Shown piece by piece: positions 46,196 to 57,853 of a stretch of 64,000 nucleotides of DNA; within the stretch, counting starts at the first letter, position 1, and each line of letters begins with the position of its first letter. The notes beneath the pieces are model-generated. The model was not told the origin of the DNA. It ran no database searches and saw only the letters and a program-made list of their open reading frames with translations. Source of the stretch: Larix kaempferi (Eukaryota > Streptophyta > Pinopsida > Pinales > Pinaceae); assembly GCA_027924585.1 (NCBI GenBank), contig BSBM01000386.1, positions 4,550,001-4,614,000 on the forward strand, read 5' to 3'. The translations under genes and the position numbers were made by a program.

Positions 46196-49100
46196 TGTCA
46201 CCTACCCAAATTCTGAAAATATTATTTTATTGGAAAAATACTTTATGTTAAATTTTAATTACAAATTTTTGTAATTATGACCAAGTTTGGTCAAGGGTGA
46301 ATGTAATTACTGATTATTATTATTTAATAAATTAAAGTAGGAGACAAACACCCAAGGGAACTGTTAAATGAGTGTTCACTGACCCACTAGGAGGAATGGA
46401 AGTTGTTAGAAGGCATGGGACAGATGGCAGCAATTTCACTTCACCACTAGCTGTTGGTTATGTGACAACTACCCCTAAAATTGTGGCATTATCCCCCAGG
46501 TGGTGGGATTGAGCAGGAAGCTCATTAAATGACCAATAAACCACTAAAAGGCCTAGGCATCCTACATAAGGCAAATTCGAATTGAGTAGGCAGCTCTTAC
46601 AATATTTTCGGTAGAAATATTCCTCAAGTGCATCAGGTGATCACTCAGAGATTCGAATAGGGAGGCTATGTGAGAGTGCAACAGTAAGTCTGCAAATTAT
46701 TTTGAGAAGGGAAAACCAAAGAAGTTGGTGCAGGTCTCTTTGACTGCTAAGTCTTTAATATTGGATAACTATTACTACTGCAAGTTGAGGTCCCAAGCTT
46801 CTAAGTTTCTTCCTCCTGGTGATTCAATGAACAGGCTCGGGGGTCCTAAGGCAAGTAACTTGGTTGTCTTCAGGAATTGGTTGGGTGGAACAGGTTCCTT
46901 GGGCTGTTTGTTTCCCTACAGTTAACCAGGTTTCACTATTCCTACTTTGTTTATAGTTTAATGATTCTACTTATTCAAACTCTATTATGTGAAAGAATTT
47001 ATTTATTTTCTGATCTATGTTTGACTCTGAATGATAAAGCTTTGTGAATTATTTGATTAAATAACCATCTCTATATTTTTCCCCATGCTGTTCTCTGCAT
47101 AGTACTATAGTATAGAGAAGAAAATTAATGATAGATGAGAGATAGGCAGATTGTCATTGATTGGATGAATGATTTCAATAAGTGTTCAGTTTAAAATTCT
47201 GTCCTATATTTAAACATAGTAAAAATTACAGTATAGCATCAATAGTAATCTATAGTTCTTTTATTAATACATGAAAGAAAAACATAGCCTATTTTTTTTC
47301 TGCATAGTCATATATATTTCTCTTAACCCTATTCATTTCAGATAGCAAGCAAATACAATCAAAATTAAACATTTCATGATTTCCAAGTAATAGTATTTTC
47401 AAGAATTATAGCAGCTGGAAGAACTAATCCCTATATATATTTCTTGTCATTATACATATTTTATTTCTTTACTAATTTCCTGCTTTGATTTCAAGTATCA
47501 AAACCTAATACACTACAAACCCCAATTCTGTATACACACATCATAATTTCTATATCAAGTATTCTATGACAAACTGTAGACATTATTTCAGAGAATGATA
47601 ACATTTATGACTTATTAAACCCTAGTCATCACTTTCTAGAACCATACTATCTTTTATATATGGTAAGTTTACTATCTAAGAATGATCTAATATATAGTCG
47701 AAGGCATGATTACATATACATGTCTAAACATTAGCTCACAATCCCTAGCATTACACATATACGTTATCGAAATTATGATTATAAAGATTTAATCTTGGGT
47801 ACAAAGCCCGGCATAAGCCCGATAGAAATCGTAAGCTATAGGTAGAGTATCCTTCGTAGAAACAAAACTCGAGTATGGAGGCATATCCGTTTCGACATCC
47901 ATTAACAGTCAACTATTTTCATCTATTTCCAAATAATATTATCAACAACAAGAACAAAACACAGACATACCATTTTTAAGTCATGCAAATTATAAATTTC
48001 GGCGCAAGACAACTATTGTTGCTTGGAATCACCGTAACCAGCTTTCACACAGTCAACTACTATTTAAAATATAACTTTCCATTGAAAAGAAAATGAACCA
48101 TAGTTTACAAGTGCAAAAAGAACCCTCAATTCTGGATTTCCATTCAAACATATAACAGAGAAATGCATTACGACCTTACAAGGTTCCGAATAATACATAG
48201 AGTTACCCTCGACATTTTAACAATAAGCTAAGACCGTGCAACCACGAAACTATACAGGGTTTCACCCTGAACTTAACAACTCACGGTGTAAATACCAACT
48301 CAAAACGGTTCCAACGCTACAACAAAACAATACTGAGCCGAGCATCAAATACATGACTGAGGATCAACCTCTTACAGAATAATATCAAAACAAAACAAGC
48401 TTAAAATTCCTTTCAGCCATCACTGATACAAGTCGAATATTTCCAACTCTCGACACATAGAAAAACACATCGAAGGCACCTACGAGGCTTTGCAAGAACC
48501 ACTAGAGCTTACCAGGAAGCAGTAGTAGCTTTCCTTTCCCAAAACTGTTGCATAGAAACCTTCCAATGAAGAGGGTACCTGCAAAGTTACACATCGAGGG
48601 GTTTAAAAATAAGAAGATACAAGAAAACAATTAAGCAAAACATTATTTTGTTATTATCGTAAACATTACCTTCTAATCGAAGCTCGAGTCATTGGCACAC
48701 CACACCAGCAGAAGAACAACAAAGTCTCATAGCAACATCAGTAACCTCAATTCAAAACCCTAAAGATGATTTCAGAAAGAAAATCCAAACCTCAATACAA
48801 AACCACTCTCAATAGCTAACAGAAACCACATTTCATTTTACTGTATCGTGGCTCTATGGCAAGGAGCTAAGCCTGCAACTATTAAAGAAACAACATCTCA
48901 CAGGTCATAGGATCGAAACCCTAGAAGGGAATGTCCTTCGACCCTACTTTTTGGCATCCTGTCGGCCTCAACTCAACATAACAATGAAAGACTAAGAAAC
49001 TTGCTACCACTACATACAACAAGGTTAGGGTTACACAAATCAATGATGAATATCTGGTGTGATCAACGGGTAAGAAAGATGCCAACAATGCTACGTTGAA

Positions 49101-50803
49101 AGCTGAGCAATATTGCATTAACATCTCATTAATTACTTCAACCACGAAGTGGCCAACACTACATGCCAAGTGAACATTACCGTGTACAGCAGGGAAGAGA
49201 GGCAATACAACAACCATGCCAGCTAGTACTCTTAGTTACATTATCGATCAAAGTTCACGTGGTTGGACTATGTGGGTTGACAACCAGGCTTTCCACTATG
49301 GAGTTCGGTCATAACATTTAATACATGATCGTAACCCTGTCAACCTGTCAACAGCAAATTCAATGCACATCAACTCATCACTCCAATAACGAGACTTTGG
49401 TGAATTCAAAACATACGTTAACAAAACTTAGGACAAGAGCATAATTCATAATATGATTCAATCTAATGTTTAAGTCATATCCTTTAAAAGGTTTATTTGC
49501 ACCGTATTCATGGTTTGCATAGCATGATGTCCCATAGTGCTAAGTATAGTTAGGAATGCACCTTAAGCATCGTATGTTTGTATATTGATAAATCAAATCT
49601 TTGCATATTATATCATATAATTGCATATTGTAATTATATCATGGCTTAATGAAAACCATATCATTGTAATATATAGTGCATATTTAATATAGTTCTAAGT
49701 TTAAAACTTAGGCATCGTAATATTGGAATTACTTGTCCATACATTATGTAAATACATAACAACTTTATGATATATCTATTTCATCTCTAAAGTTCTGTGT
49801 AAGCATAAAAACGATGTTTTATAATGCTAGTTCATAGCATATATATATATATATACCATAATTACATTAAATTTTCTATGATGGCCATGTAGGGAAAGAC
49901 TTTAGTATCACCCTAAGAATCGTTTAAACTTTGACGAGGTACACTCTACAGCCAAGTCTTATACAAGCACTAGTCACCGTACTATACATATATATTAACT
50001 ATGTATTGAAATGATAAATACATGACATAGAGTAGTCTAAGACTTGTAGATGCCAAGTATGATGATAGTTTGAAGGTGTAATCATTATTTCTACAAGCTT
50101 CATAACAACATACTTAATATATAGTAGTATCGTTGTTTTAATATTAATGATAGTAGTCTTATGACAATGAATGTAGCATCATAACAGAACTTTTGGATGA
50201 CATGGAATGATAACCTTGAAGAGCTTCGTAAGATAGTACATAAACTAGGATTAGAACCATGTATCCATACCTCCAGTAACCTGTGATGCAAGGAAGTACT
50301 TAGCATTGTAATTTTACATTGACAATGAATTGAAAGACACAAGTACTCTTAACTTATGTTTTCTTATAGGATTTCTTACCTGTGGTCTGCACATGGAAAC
50401 AAGATTCAAATGCCTTAGCTAAACGTAGCTAAGTAAACTCCATGGTACCTCATAGGACCCCTTTGTCAGCATACAAAAACACTGCCAGCACATCATCAAG
50501 AATCTCATAATAGTACAAATTGTAAACAGCATGCAATCATATCCAAAGAACATAAACAAATATGTAAACTGTACTAGAATGCTTAATCGTAAAAGATCTT
50601 TCGTTAAGGATATTAACATCCACTTAAATCTGAAGCAGCAATTACAATTATATCTTATTTATTTGAGATATATGACGTTTCATCGTCATTAATTATCTTA
50701 GTTAAGAATTCGAATTAATTTATATGTTTCGCATTAAAAGACTTTGATAATTATTGCTATTATAATTTTTTTTTTTTATTTTTGGTATTTTCAAGATGTT
50801 ACA
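46196..50803. mobile_element. Ins1: 4.6-kb non-coding insertion with TG...CA ends and CCAAT duplication
   Basis: The insertion runs from TGTCACCTACCC to GATGTTACA (4608 bp) and is flanked by a perfect CCAAT duplication (46191-46195 and 50804-50808). Its imperfect end symmetry includes CTGAAAATA near the start and TATTTTCAAG near the end. It is AT-rich, and I found no repeat of one end inside it, no PBS or polypurine tract, and no credible gene; short ORFs (46725-46925, 48921-49217) match nothing. The ends and 5-bp duplication fit a large solo LTR or a non-autonomous LTR element. It disrupts the fifth 150-bp repeat of Tat1. Confidence 0.8.
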
Positions 50804-50808
50804 CCAAT

Positions 50809-51671
50809 CCTGTGAAAAGGATCATACAAATTCTATTGTTTGCACCATTCGCATCACCAGAATGATATTTATGTGCCCGTGACGATGCTTGAGATCATTT
50901 CTCACTCTCATGAAACCTTCTTAGGGCACTGCTTTCCAATCCCCTTAATGCATCGATTTGCGTGCCACCCTAACTGCGACCAGGCCACCATTTTGTTCAA
51001 TATAATTTTACCCATTTTTCGGGATGAACAACACCTTTTCGAAAAAGGCACTTAGGGAGTTTCTGTTAAGCTCTTTTCTGACTCCTAAAAGAATGCAAAG
51101 ATCGTCGAGCAATCTTGCTTCCTTTCATGCTCGTTAAAGTATCCGAAAGGGCGTCTATTCGGTATAAGTTTACCCCTTTTCCGGACCGAATGGACTAATT
51201 ACGAAAAAGGAATACTCTAGTGACACTGTCTAGAAGAGTTCTTCATTGCATCCTTTTATGCTTTTTTTGGGCCTTTGAGACTAACACACGAAAAAGAACC
51301 CCCTTGGAATCTTCTTATTGCTTTCAGACTCTTTAAAATTGAAAGTGACCATGAGCATTCACCATCCTGGGCTCGCATAAATCCACACAATGGTACTTAT
51401 CCACCATCTCAAAGTCTTCTTATCGCTTTCAAACTCCTTAAAATTGAAAGCACACATGAGCATGAACTATCTTGGGCTCGTACAAATCCACACAAAAGTA
51501 CCATTGTGAGCACACGACAGTACCATTGTGAGCTCCCTAAAACATGAAGAAGGCCCCGACGGTGCCTCTCGGTGCCACAACAGATCAGGTATAATCACAA
51601 CTATTATGGAAGCTTCCCCAATTTGGTCACCCTTGTTCAGAGTATTCTGCAATATGTCACCCTTAAAGTCT
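50809..51671 (+). other. Tat1 3' region, continuation after Ins1
   Basis: Non-coding. It contains the rest of the fifth 150-bp repeat with GACGATGCTTGAG at 50881, then sequence collinear with Tat2 read on the minus strand (about 59880 down to 59050). A direct repeat of about 115 bp (units near 51305 and 51417, with TCGCTTTCAAACTC...GAAAGC) is shared with Tat2 (59190-59400). The match ends at ...CCTTTGTTCAGAGTATTCTG, close to the Gyp3 insertion site; CCTGA (51672-51676) precedes Gyp3. Confidence 0.8.
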
Positions 51672-51676
51672 CCTGA

Positions 51677-53444
51677 TGTAATGTCCCCATTCAAATAAAT
51701 GCATAGTAAGACAATCCCATCAATCCTACTAGTTTCCTAGGTTGGTTGGGAACATGTGGAATTGTAATAAGGAAGCTAATAAATGATGTTTAGACATTAG
51801 AATGGTTCAATTATTTAATAAATAGGTTGAATAAATCAATCCAAGAGAAATTCTAGGTGGCAAGTGGTTTTGAAGACACATGGAGAATATGCGACCCACA
51901 CTAGCTTGATTTTCCAAGGACACATGGCATATCTCTCTTGCCAATTCAAATTCATGAGAAGGTGAACACTATTGGGTGAGTTGGTAAGTCATACACATGG
52001 CATTGAGCATCTTAGGTTGAATTGGGATGGATTAGTAACCTCCATGGAAGAGGAAGAGTCAAATTGGAGGCTAGTGGACACTTGGGCTAGATTCCTTAGT
52101 CTTATGACAACAATGATGAAGCATCTATGACATCTATGACAAAATTCAGATATGAATTCTGACATATTACCAATATGAAATGTCATCCCCAAACATAGGC
52201 TCAAGGAAGGTGCTCATGGAGTTGGGGGAAGCCAAAGAGACTCCAATTCGAATTTGGGAGAAGATGGAAGGCTGGAAACTAGGAGACAAGTGGCAAATGT
52301 GGAATATTTCCTAAGTGGAAATATCTAGAAAATAATGAGAGGATTTCGACCCTCAGAAGGCTAATGTTGATTATAAATTGTAGAAATCAAGTATGAGAAT
52401 GGTTTTTGATGATTTGAGAAAAATTGCATTTGTGAAGAGAGAGCTAGTGGATGACTAGTTTCTTGCCTTAGCCAATTTCGAGGGTGAAAGATTCCTATCC
52501 AAGTTGGTGTTTGGAGATTCCAATCAGGTCTTTCATGGAGCTTTAATGGATTTTTATTTTCAGGTATCAACTATAGGGAAGCTCGTGGTTTTTTTTAGTG
52601 CAACACCATCTCTCAACCATTTCCAATTTTTAAGGCATATTCATGCTCCTTGAGGGAGGGCGTTTTTGGTGAGCTCTTTTGCTTCTTGGGAGAGATTCCC
52701 ATTATGAATTTATGATTTCAATAGATTTATATCCTATGTTATTAATATTCTGAAAGTATCAGGTCCAAATACCCACTGGTTGTATGCAAAGATGTTGATT
52801 AATGAGCAAACAATATCCATTTCCCCACTACATTGATGTATATCATTATAATGCTGATGATTTCGAATGAATGGATGATTATTTGATACATTTATGATTA
52901 ATGGACTTCCATGGATGTATTTTACAAGTTTCATTTACTTTACTTGAGCATTTGAAGTATTTTTACTCAGTTTAATTGCATTGGGAGAATAAATAGTGCC
53001 ATTTCCCCAAGGGTCGAATTGGTGATTTTTGCAGCTGAATGGGAGAGGGTTGGAACAGAGATAATAATAAATTAATGGTGCAAACAATACCTTAATAACA
53101 TACTTAATACATTCCCCACCTCTTTTCATAAATTTGAGGGATTTTGGAAGCATTTGGGAGGCCATTTTCAGAGTTACCCTCGGGGAATTTGATGCACAAA
53201 TTACTAGTTAAAATCCCATACATTGACCAGAAAGTAAATCAAGTTTGCAGAAGTATTTTTAGGGTTATAAATCATCCCTGAATATAATATTGAAGTCTCA
53301 ATATCATTCATATACCCTTACAGAATATTTGGGAGCATTTGGGTTAATTTGGAGGCCAAAACAATAAAACTAGTCAAAGGGCGAATTTGGGGAAAAAGTG
53401 GAAAATTGGGCATTTTTATAAAAGTTTGAAAAAGGAACATAACA
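51677..53444 (+). repeat. Gyp3 5' LTR
   Basis: About 1.77 kb from TGTAATGTCCCC to GGAACATAACA, two bases before the PBS. The end is supported by the PBS; the start by the TG step, by comparison with the Ins2 start (TGCAATGTCCCC), and by the loss of Tat1/Tat2 similarity. The second LTR is not in the window. No gene is supported in it. Confidence 0.75.
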
Positions 53445-53446
53445 AG

Positions 53447-53458
53447 TGGTATCAGAGC
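53447..53458 (+). promoter_or_regulatory. Gyp3 primer binding site
   Basis: TGGTATCAGAGC two bases after the LTR, complementary to initiator methionine tRNA. Confidence 0.93.
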
Positions 53459-53867
53459 ATCATCTTGGAACCTGATGGTATTAAAAAGAATCCAAAAAAA
53501 AACCACCACCCTTTGAACCAGTAGTTGAAGAAGTTTTGGTTGAAGAAGAGATAGTAGGAGAAAAATAGTTTTTTTCTAAAATAATGGGTAGAGAGGAGGA
53601 TGAAGAATTAATACAGTAGGAGAAAATTATTGCAACCTTAGAACCATGTTTCTCTAAACTTTCCACTAGCATTGACAGAATGGGTAACAAAATTATGTAA
53701 GGATTTGAATTGTTGATCAACCAACTTGGAAGCAAAGGGGTGATAGGAGATAACAATGGTTCACACTTATGGGAAAAGATAAAATGGAGTGAGCATATTT
53801 TTTCAAGAACAGGACCACATAATAGACCTAATTATTCCAAAGCACACAAAGGCATACTGCACCTAAA

Positions 53868-56251
53868 TTGCTCACACCTAAAGAAGAGCCCGACATTCGG
53901 ATGGATGGTATTAAACTAGCAACTGATTGGAATGGGTTGAGCGAAGAGTGTAAAAGAGGTTTACCATTCAGTGACTATATTGATGCTATACATAAAATGA
54001 AAAGGAGAGAAGACAATAGGAGTCCATTCCAAAAAAAAGAATTAAATAGTGCTATTGGAAAAATGTCACTTCCTACTTTTGATGGTTCTTCTCAAAATTC
54101 TGCTAACACTTGGGTGCAAAAATTGGATGTGTATTTTCAGCTGAATCCTATGTTGGAAGAGGATGCATTAAAAATTGCCATTTTGCATTTGGAAGGAGAT
54201 GCCAATGAATGGTGGTTTCATTGGCTTAAAACCTTGGGTCATATTCAGGTTAAAACATATGGAGAATTTGTTAACAGGGTACTAGAGAGATTTGAACAAA
54301 AAGATCCAGAATTGCCTTTCAAAGAACTAGCTCAATTAAAGCAAACTGGGACCCGTACTGAATATATGTTGGACTTTCAAAAAATATCAATTAAGGTGGC
54401 TGATGTCTCTATGGGAAGGTTGGTATTTCTGTTGCAATGTCCCCAGTTTGACCCCATGGCATTAAATTGTAAATGATGTAATATTGTTATAAAATCGTGC
54501 TGAGGAGCTCAAGGCCAAGGCCCCGCCATCGATTTAGTGATGCATATGGTTTACGTGCTAGCCAAGCACATTGAAATTGTAAATATGCATTTTAATAAAT
54601 ACCCACGACTAGCTATGCAATGCAACAAGAGATGGGGGCATGATTTTACAAGGAATTGGGAGGGAAAACATTCAAACCCTTAAGCCACTCAAGTCAATCC
54701 AAGTGTCAATGAGAGAACCCATCAAACCCTCAACTACCCATGTTGACTTTTGTACCCAACCATTGATTTCTCCCAAGAGTTGGTTGAGGTAGTTAATGCC
54801 TTGGGAATGGAGAGGTATGGCTGTCCAAATTCGGGTATGGGAAAGCCACCCTTCATGGAAAATCGTGTTTTGTCTTCTGAGGCAAGAAAAAGAGCCATGA
54901 ATTGCTCCCCAATCCATTTACCCATCAACCAGTTCCTCTCCCTCACGAGTTGGGAGCTACCTGGGCGTTTTTCAGCCATGTTTTTATGGTTTTCCTTGAT
55001 CCTCAGCTGGGAGAAGGGTGTTTTTGTGTTGTATACCAGTGGGGAAGAAGGTGAAATTGAACGAGGGTTCAATAGAGACCGTTTTGGGGCTACTGAAGGC
55101 TGAGATATTTGGGGAAGAAATTGTTTTTCCTCCCTACGGTTGTTTGCCCCATCCCACAAATCCATTTTTGGTTGGGAATGTCTTTGGGAAAACCCATGGC
55201 CATCTTATTCGTAAATCCCATTGTTTAAAATGTGTATATATGCCCAATGTTGTGCTTGCTATGTGATAAAAAGAGTATGTTGGGGTATGGGTTATGGGTA
55301 TTTATTGCTTTGGCTTGAGCTTGAGTGCAAGCATCCAGGGTTCAAATGTAGCCTGATAAACCCAGCCGTGGACTGGCTTGGCTCAGATGAAATGATTAAT
55401 TGGCTATGTGTGAGCTTGAATGTCCCATGTTCCTTGTAACAATCATGCCCATCTCAGGGGTGGCATTTGTGTTGAGAGATTGACGAACACAACTAGCCTA
55501 TGGTTGGGAGGAACGTTGCGGTGACATAGCTAGTTGTTGGGACTGCATTATAGTGAGATGAGTATATTCTCTTATGTGTATTTGCTTCTGCATTGTTTTA
55601 ATTAATTGATGACTGATATTGATATATTGATTGCATATGAAAATATGTGTGTGGATGAATTTAATTCCGCTGTGCATATTTGTTTGATTTACATCTGCAC
55701 ACTTTGTTTTTAACTGTATGCATCTAATGAATGGGCTGAGTTTTATGAAAATCCACATAGATTGGTAGCATGTTCCTTTCCTTCCATTGGGTCCAAGGGT
55801 GGGTACATTACATCTGTTCACTGAAGTTTTGGATGAACCCTTAAAAGGTTTTGTCAAAGCCCACAAGACAACTACATTAAAAGATCCAATGAGCTTGACT
55901 AGGGATCTCCAAAATGTGCTTCCTAGAACGAGATTTCCTCCCAAACCTAACTACAAATTTGAAACGAAACATTGGAAAAGGGATGTATATGATAAGAAAC
56001 CTTGGAAAAGAGATTCATTTGAAAGGAATAAAAAAGAAGGACTAAACAAGGATGAACTTCGAAAAAAGAGACTGTGCTTCACATGCTTCCAACCATGGAC
56101 ACCGGGGCACAAATGTACTAAAGGAAAGGCTCAATACATAGAAGTATTTTCTGATAATAATGGGTATGATGGGGGCATGGATGAAGATGGACATATTTCA
56201 GATCAAGAAGAGGCATATGAGACAGTAGTAGAAGAGGAAAGAGAAGAATAA
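53868..56251 (+). pseudogene. Gyp3 gag, split by Ins2
   Basis: Structural particle protein. The first part (53868-54432) carries the gag domain: LPTFDGSSQNSANTWVQKLD, ILHLEGDANEWWFHWLK, VNRVLERFEQKDPELPFKEL. The second part (55813-56251) continues with LDEPLKGFVKAHKTTTLKD and a nucleocapsid knuckle CFTCFQPWTPGHKC, then an acidic tail. Both parts are in the same frame once the insertion and one TCTGT copy are discounted, so Ins2 alone breaks the protein. An N-terminal coding region before 53868 (from about 53570) has stops and a frame change. Confidence 0.88.
54433..55812 (+). mobile_element. Ins2: 1380-bp solo-LTR-like insertion in Gyp3 gag
   Basis: Runs from TGCAATGTCCCCAG to GGGTACATTACA with a perfect TCTGT duplication (54428-54432 and 55813-55817). 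The ends are near-inverted (TGCAATGTCCCC and GGGTACATTACA) and resemble the Gyp3 LTR start (TGTAATGTCCCC), suggesting a related family. A 117-residue ORF at 54750-55103 has no recognisable domain. There is no PBS or second terminal repeat inside, so a solo LTR left by recombination is the best explanation. Confidence 0.88.
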
Positions 56252-56690
56252 AATCATCCTTCACTAGACAAAGCAAGAATGGCAGTACTTTCAGTAGTAC
56301 CGCGCTATCATACTATTCGATGCAAAGGTGTGGTACATGACAAAGAACTTCAGTTTTGGTAGATGGAGGAGCCACCATAACTTCATTGATGCAGAGATGG
56401 TGGAGGAAAGAAAGATACCTATTGAACCATTTGATGGCTTCACAGTTGTCATTCCCGGTCACAACACAATGCAATGCAAAACATGGGTTCCAAAGTTGCA
56501 AGTCACCGTAGGTTACTATACTTTTGTGGATAGTTTTTATGTGGTTGATGTTGCTGATACTAATGTGGTTTTGGGAGTGCAATGGTTGTATTCAATAGGA
56601 GAGCATACAGTAAATTATCAAATTCCCGAAATGAAATTCCAAGATTCAAAAGGAGTACAAAGAGTTGTGAGAGGGTAGCACACTTATCCA
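56252..56690 (+). pseudogene. Gyp3 protease (frameshifted)
   Basis: Aspartic protease of the chromovirus type. The active-site region reads VLVDGGAT near 56352 (DGG in place of DSG), and one base later the frame changes to HNFIDAEMVEERKIP. The domain continues in ORF 56328-56678: VGYYTFVDSFYVVDVADTNV, then VLGVQWLYSIG. The loss of the active-site Ser and the frame change make it inactive. Confidence 0.85.
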
Positions 56691-57097
56691 AATCAAGTAT
56701 TGACTTGCAATAGTATGAGATCTATATTGAGGCATGGGGACATAGGATGGGATGCTGAATGTCATATTACATATCCCAAGCCAAATATAAAGATTGTTGA
56801 ACACCCAAAGGAGATAGAGAGACTTTTGCAAAAATTTGAAAAGGTTTTTAGAGACCTTCCACATGGTAGACCATCGGATAGGGGGGTTGGGCACAGTATT
56901 ATTTTGGAGGAGGGTACTTCACCCATTCAGATACCACCTTATAGACATCCTAAAAATTTCATAGATGAGATTAAAAAATCCATCCAATAACTCCTAGATT
57001 TATGACTCATTAGACTGAGCTCTAGCCCTTATGCTTCTTTAGTAGTGCTAGTGAATAAAAAAGATGGAACATTGAGAATGTGCATAGATTTTGGAGC
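56691..57097 (+). pseudogene. Gyp3 reverse transcriptase, N-terminal part only
   Basis: Segments EIERLLQKFEKVFRDLPHGR and HSIILEEGTSPIQIPPYRHP lead into the RT fingers (SSPYASLVVLVNKKDGTLRM followed by CIDF). The domain is cut at 57097 by the end of the Tat2 LTR, before the active site. A stop occurs near 56990. Confidence 0.9.
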
Positions 57098-57841
57098 TGT
57101 AGCTAGGGTTTTACCCCTAGCTTGTGCAAAAGAGCACCTACTAAGGAGAATGGACTCCTTAGTAGCAGTTCAGTAAATGTAAATAATTAAGCTAAAACAG
57201 AAATTAAACTACTTCTAAAACATGCATGAAACATAAACAACAAATTTAAAGAATGGGTTTTTTGTATTGATATTACCTTCAATGAGAAGGTTTGATGAAG
57301 CCCTTTGCAGTGTCCAAGAGGATGCTCCAAGCTTCAAGATGCTCCTTCTCCTTCTCCAATGGTGGGAATGGGCCAAAAGTGGCTCTCAAGGTGAAAGTAG
57401 TTCAAGGGTGAACTAGGGTTGCGAGAGAGATTTTGGCAGAGTAAGGGTGCTTGTGATTGTGGATATGAAATAAGGGATCTCCATCACCTATTTATAGTTT
57501 TTTGGTGGTGGAGTGCTCACCCATGGTTTTAGGAAACACATGGTTTTGGGAAGCTGTATAGGGTTTTTCCTCCTTTTCCTCATTATTTTATATTTTTCTT
57601 CCCTTTTTAGGGGGTTTTTGCTATTTTTAGAGGAATTTTGGATATTTTTGGAGGAAAAATGGGTTTTTTAACCTTTTTAAGGCTATTTTAAGGGTTTTGT
57701 GGCCTTTTGGAGGCATTTTAGGCCTTTTGGAGGCTTTTTAGTGGGATTTTTTGGGTTTTTAAGGGAAATATGGTAGGAAAATGGACAAATGAGCCATATA
57801 ATGTGGTAGATGAGGTAGTGAACACTTTTTGAGTGTTAACA
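57098..57841 (-). repeat. Tat2 3' LTR
   Basis: 744 bp; on the minus strand TGTTAACACTCAAAAAGTG ... AACCCTAGCTACA, with the same ends as the Tat1 LTR. A G-rich tract (minus strand CAGGGGGCAATC, 57842-57853) abuts it as the likely polypurine tract. Confidence 0.9.
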
Positions 57842-57853
57842 GATTGCCCCCTG

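Larger units (their letters stand above)
28427..51676 (+). mobile_element. Tat1: plus-strand Tat-type Ty3/gypsy element with antisense PMD gene, interrupted three times, right end outside window
   Basis: The 5' LTR (28427-29148) is followed by PBS, leader, gag, protease, RT, RNase H, integrase, a second RNase H, an antisense PMD gene and a long 3' region. The same order and homologous 3' region occur in Tat2 on the other strand. Tat1 is broken by Gyp2, Ins1 and Gyp3; its sequence stops at 51676 with the Gyp3 insertion, and its 3' LTR is not in the window. The base pairs before the LTR are TAAAG. Most stops in gag and pol can be explained by single C-to-T or G-to-A changes. Confidence 0.88.
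51677..57097 (+). mobile_element. Gyp3: chromovirus-like Ty3/gypsy element, cut by Tat2
   Basis: Starts with TGTAATGTCCCC, ends in the window in the middle of RT where Tat2 begins (57097/57098). It has a 5' LTR, Met-type PBS, gag with zinc knuckle, protease and the first part of RT on the plus strand. Gag is split by Ins2. It is inserted in the 3' region of Tat1, so it is younger than Tat1 and older than Ins2 and Tat2. Its 3' half lies right of the window. Confidence 0.88.

Noticed and set aside
51664-51668. TAAAG as the second target duplication of Tat1
   Set aside because: It matches 28422-28426, but no Tat1 LTR end precedes it; the sequence is still the internal 3' region, so the match is chance.
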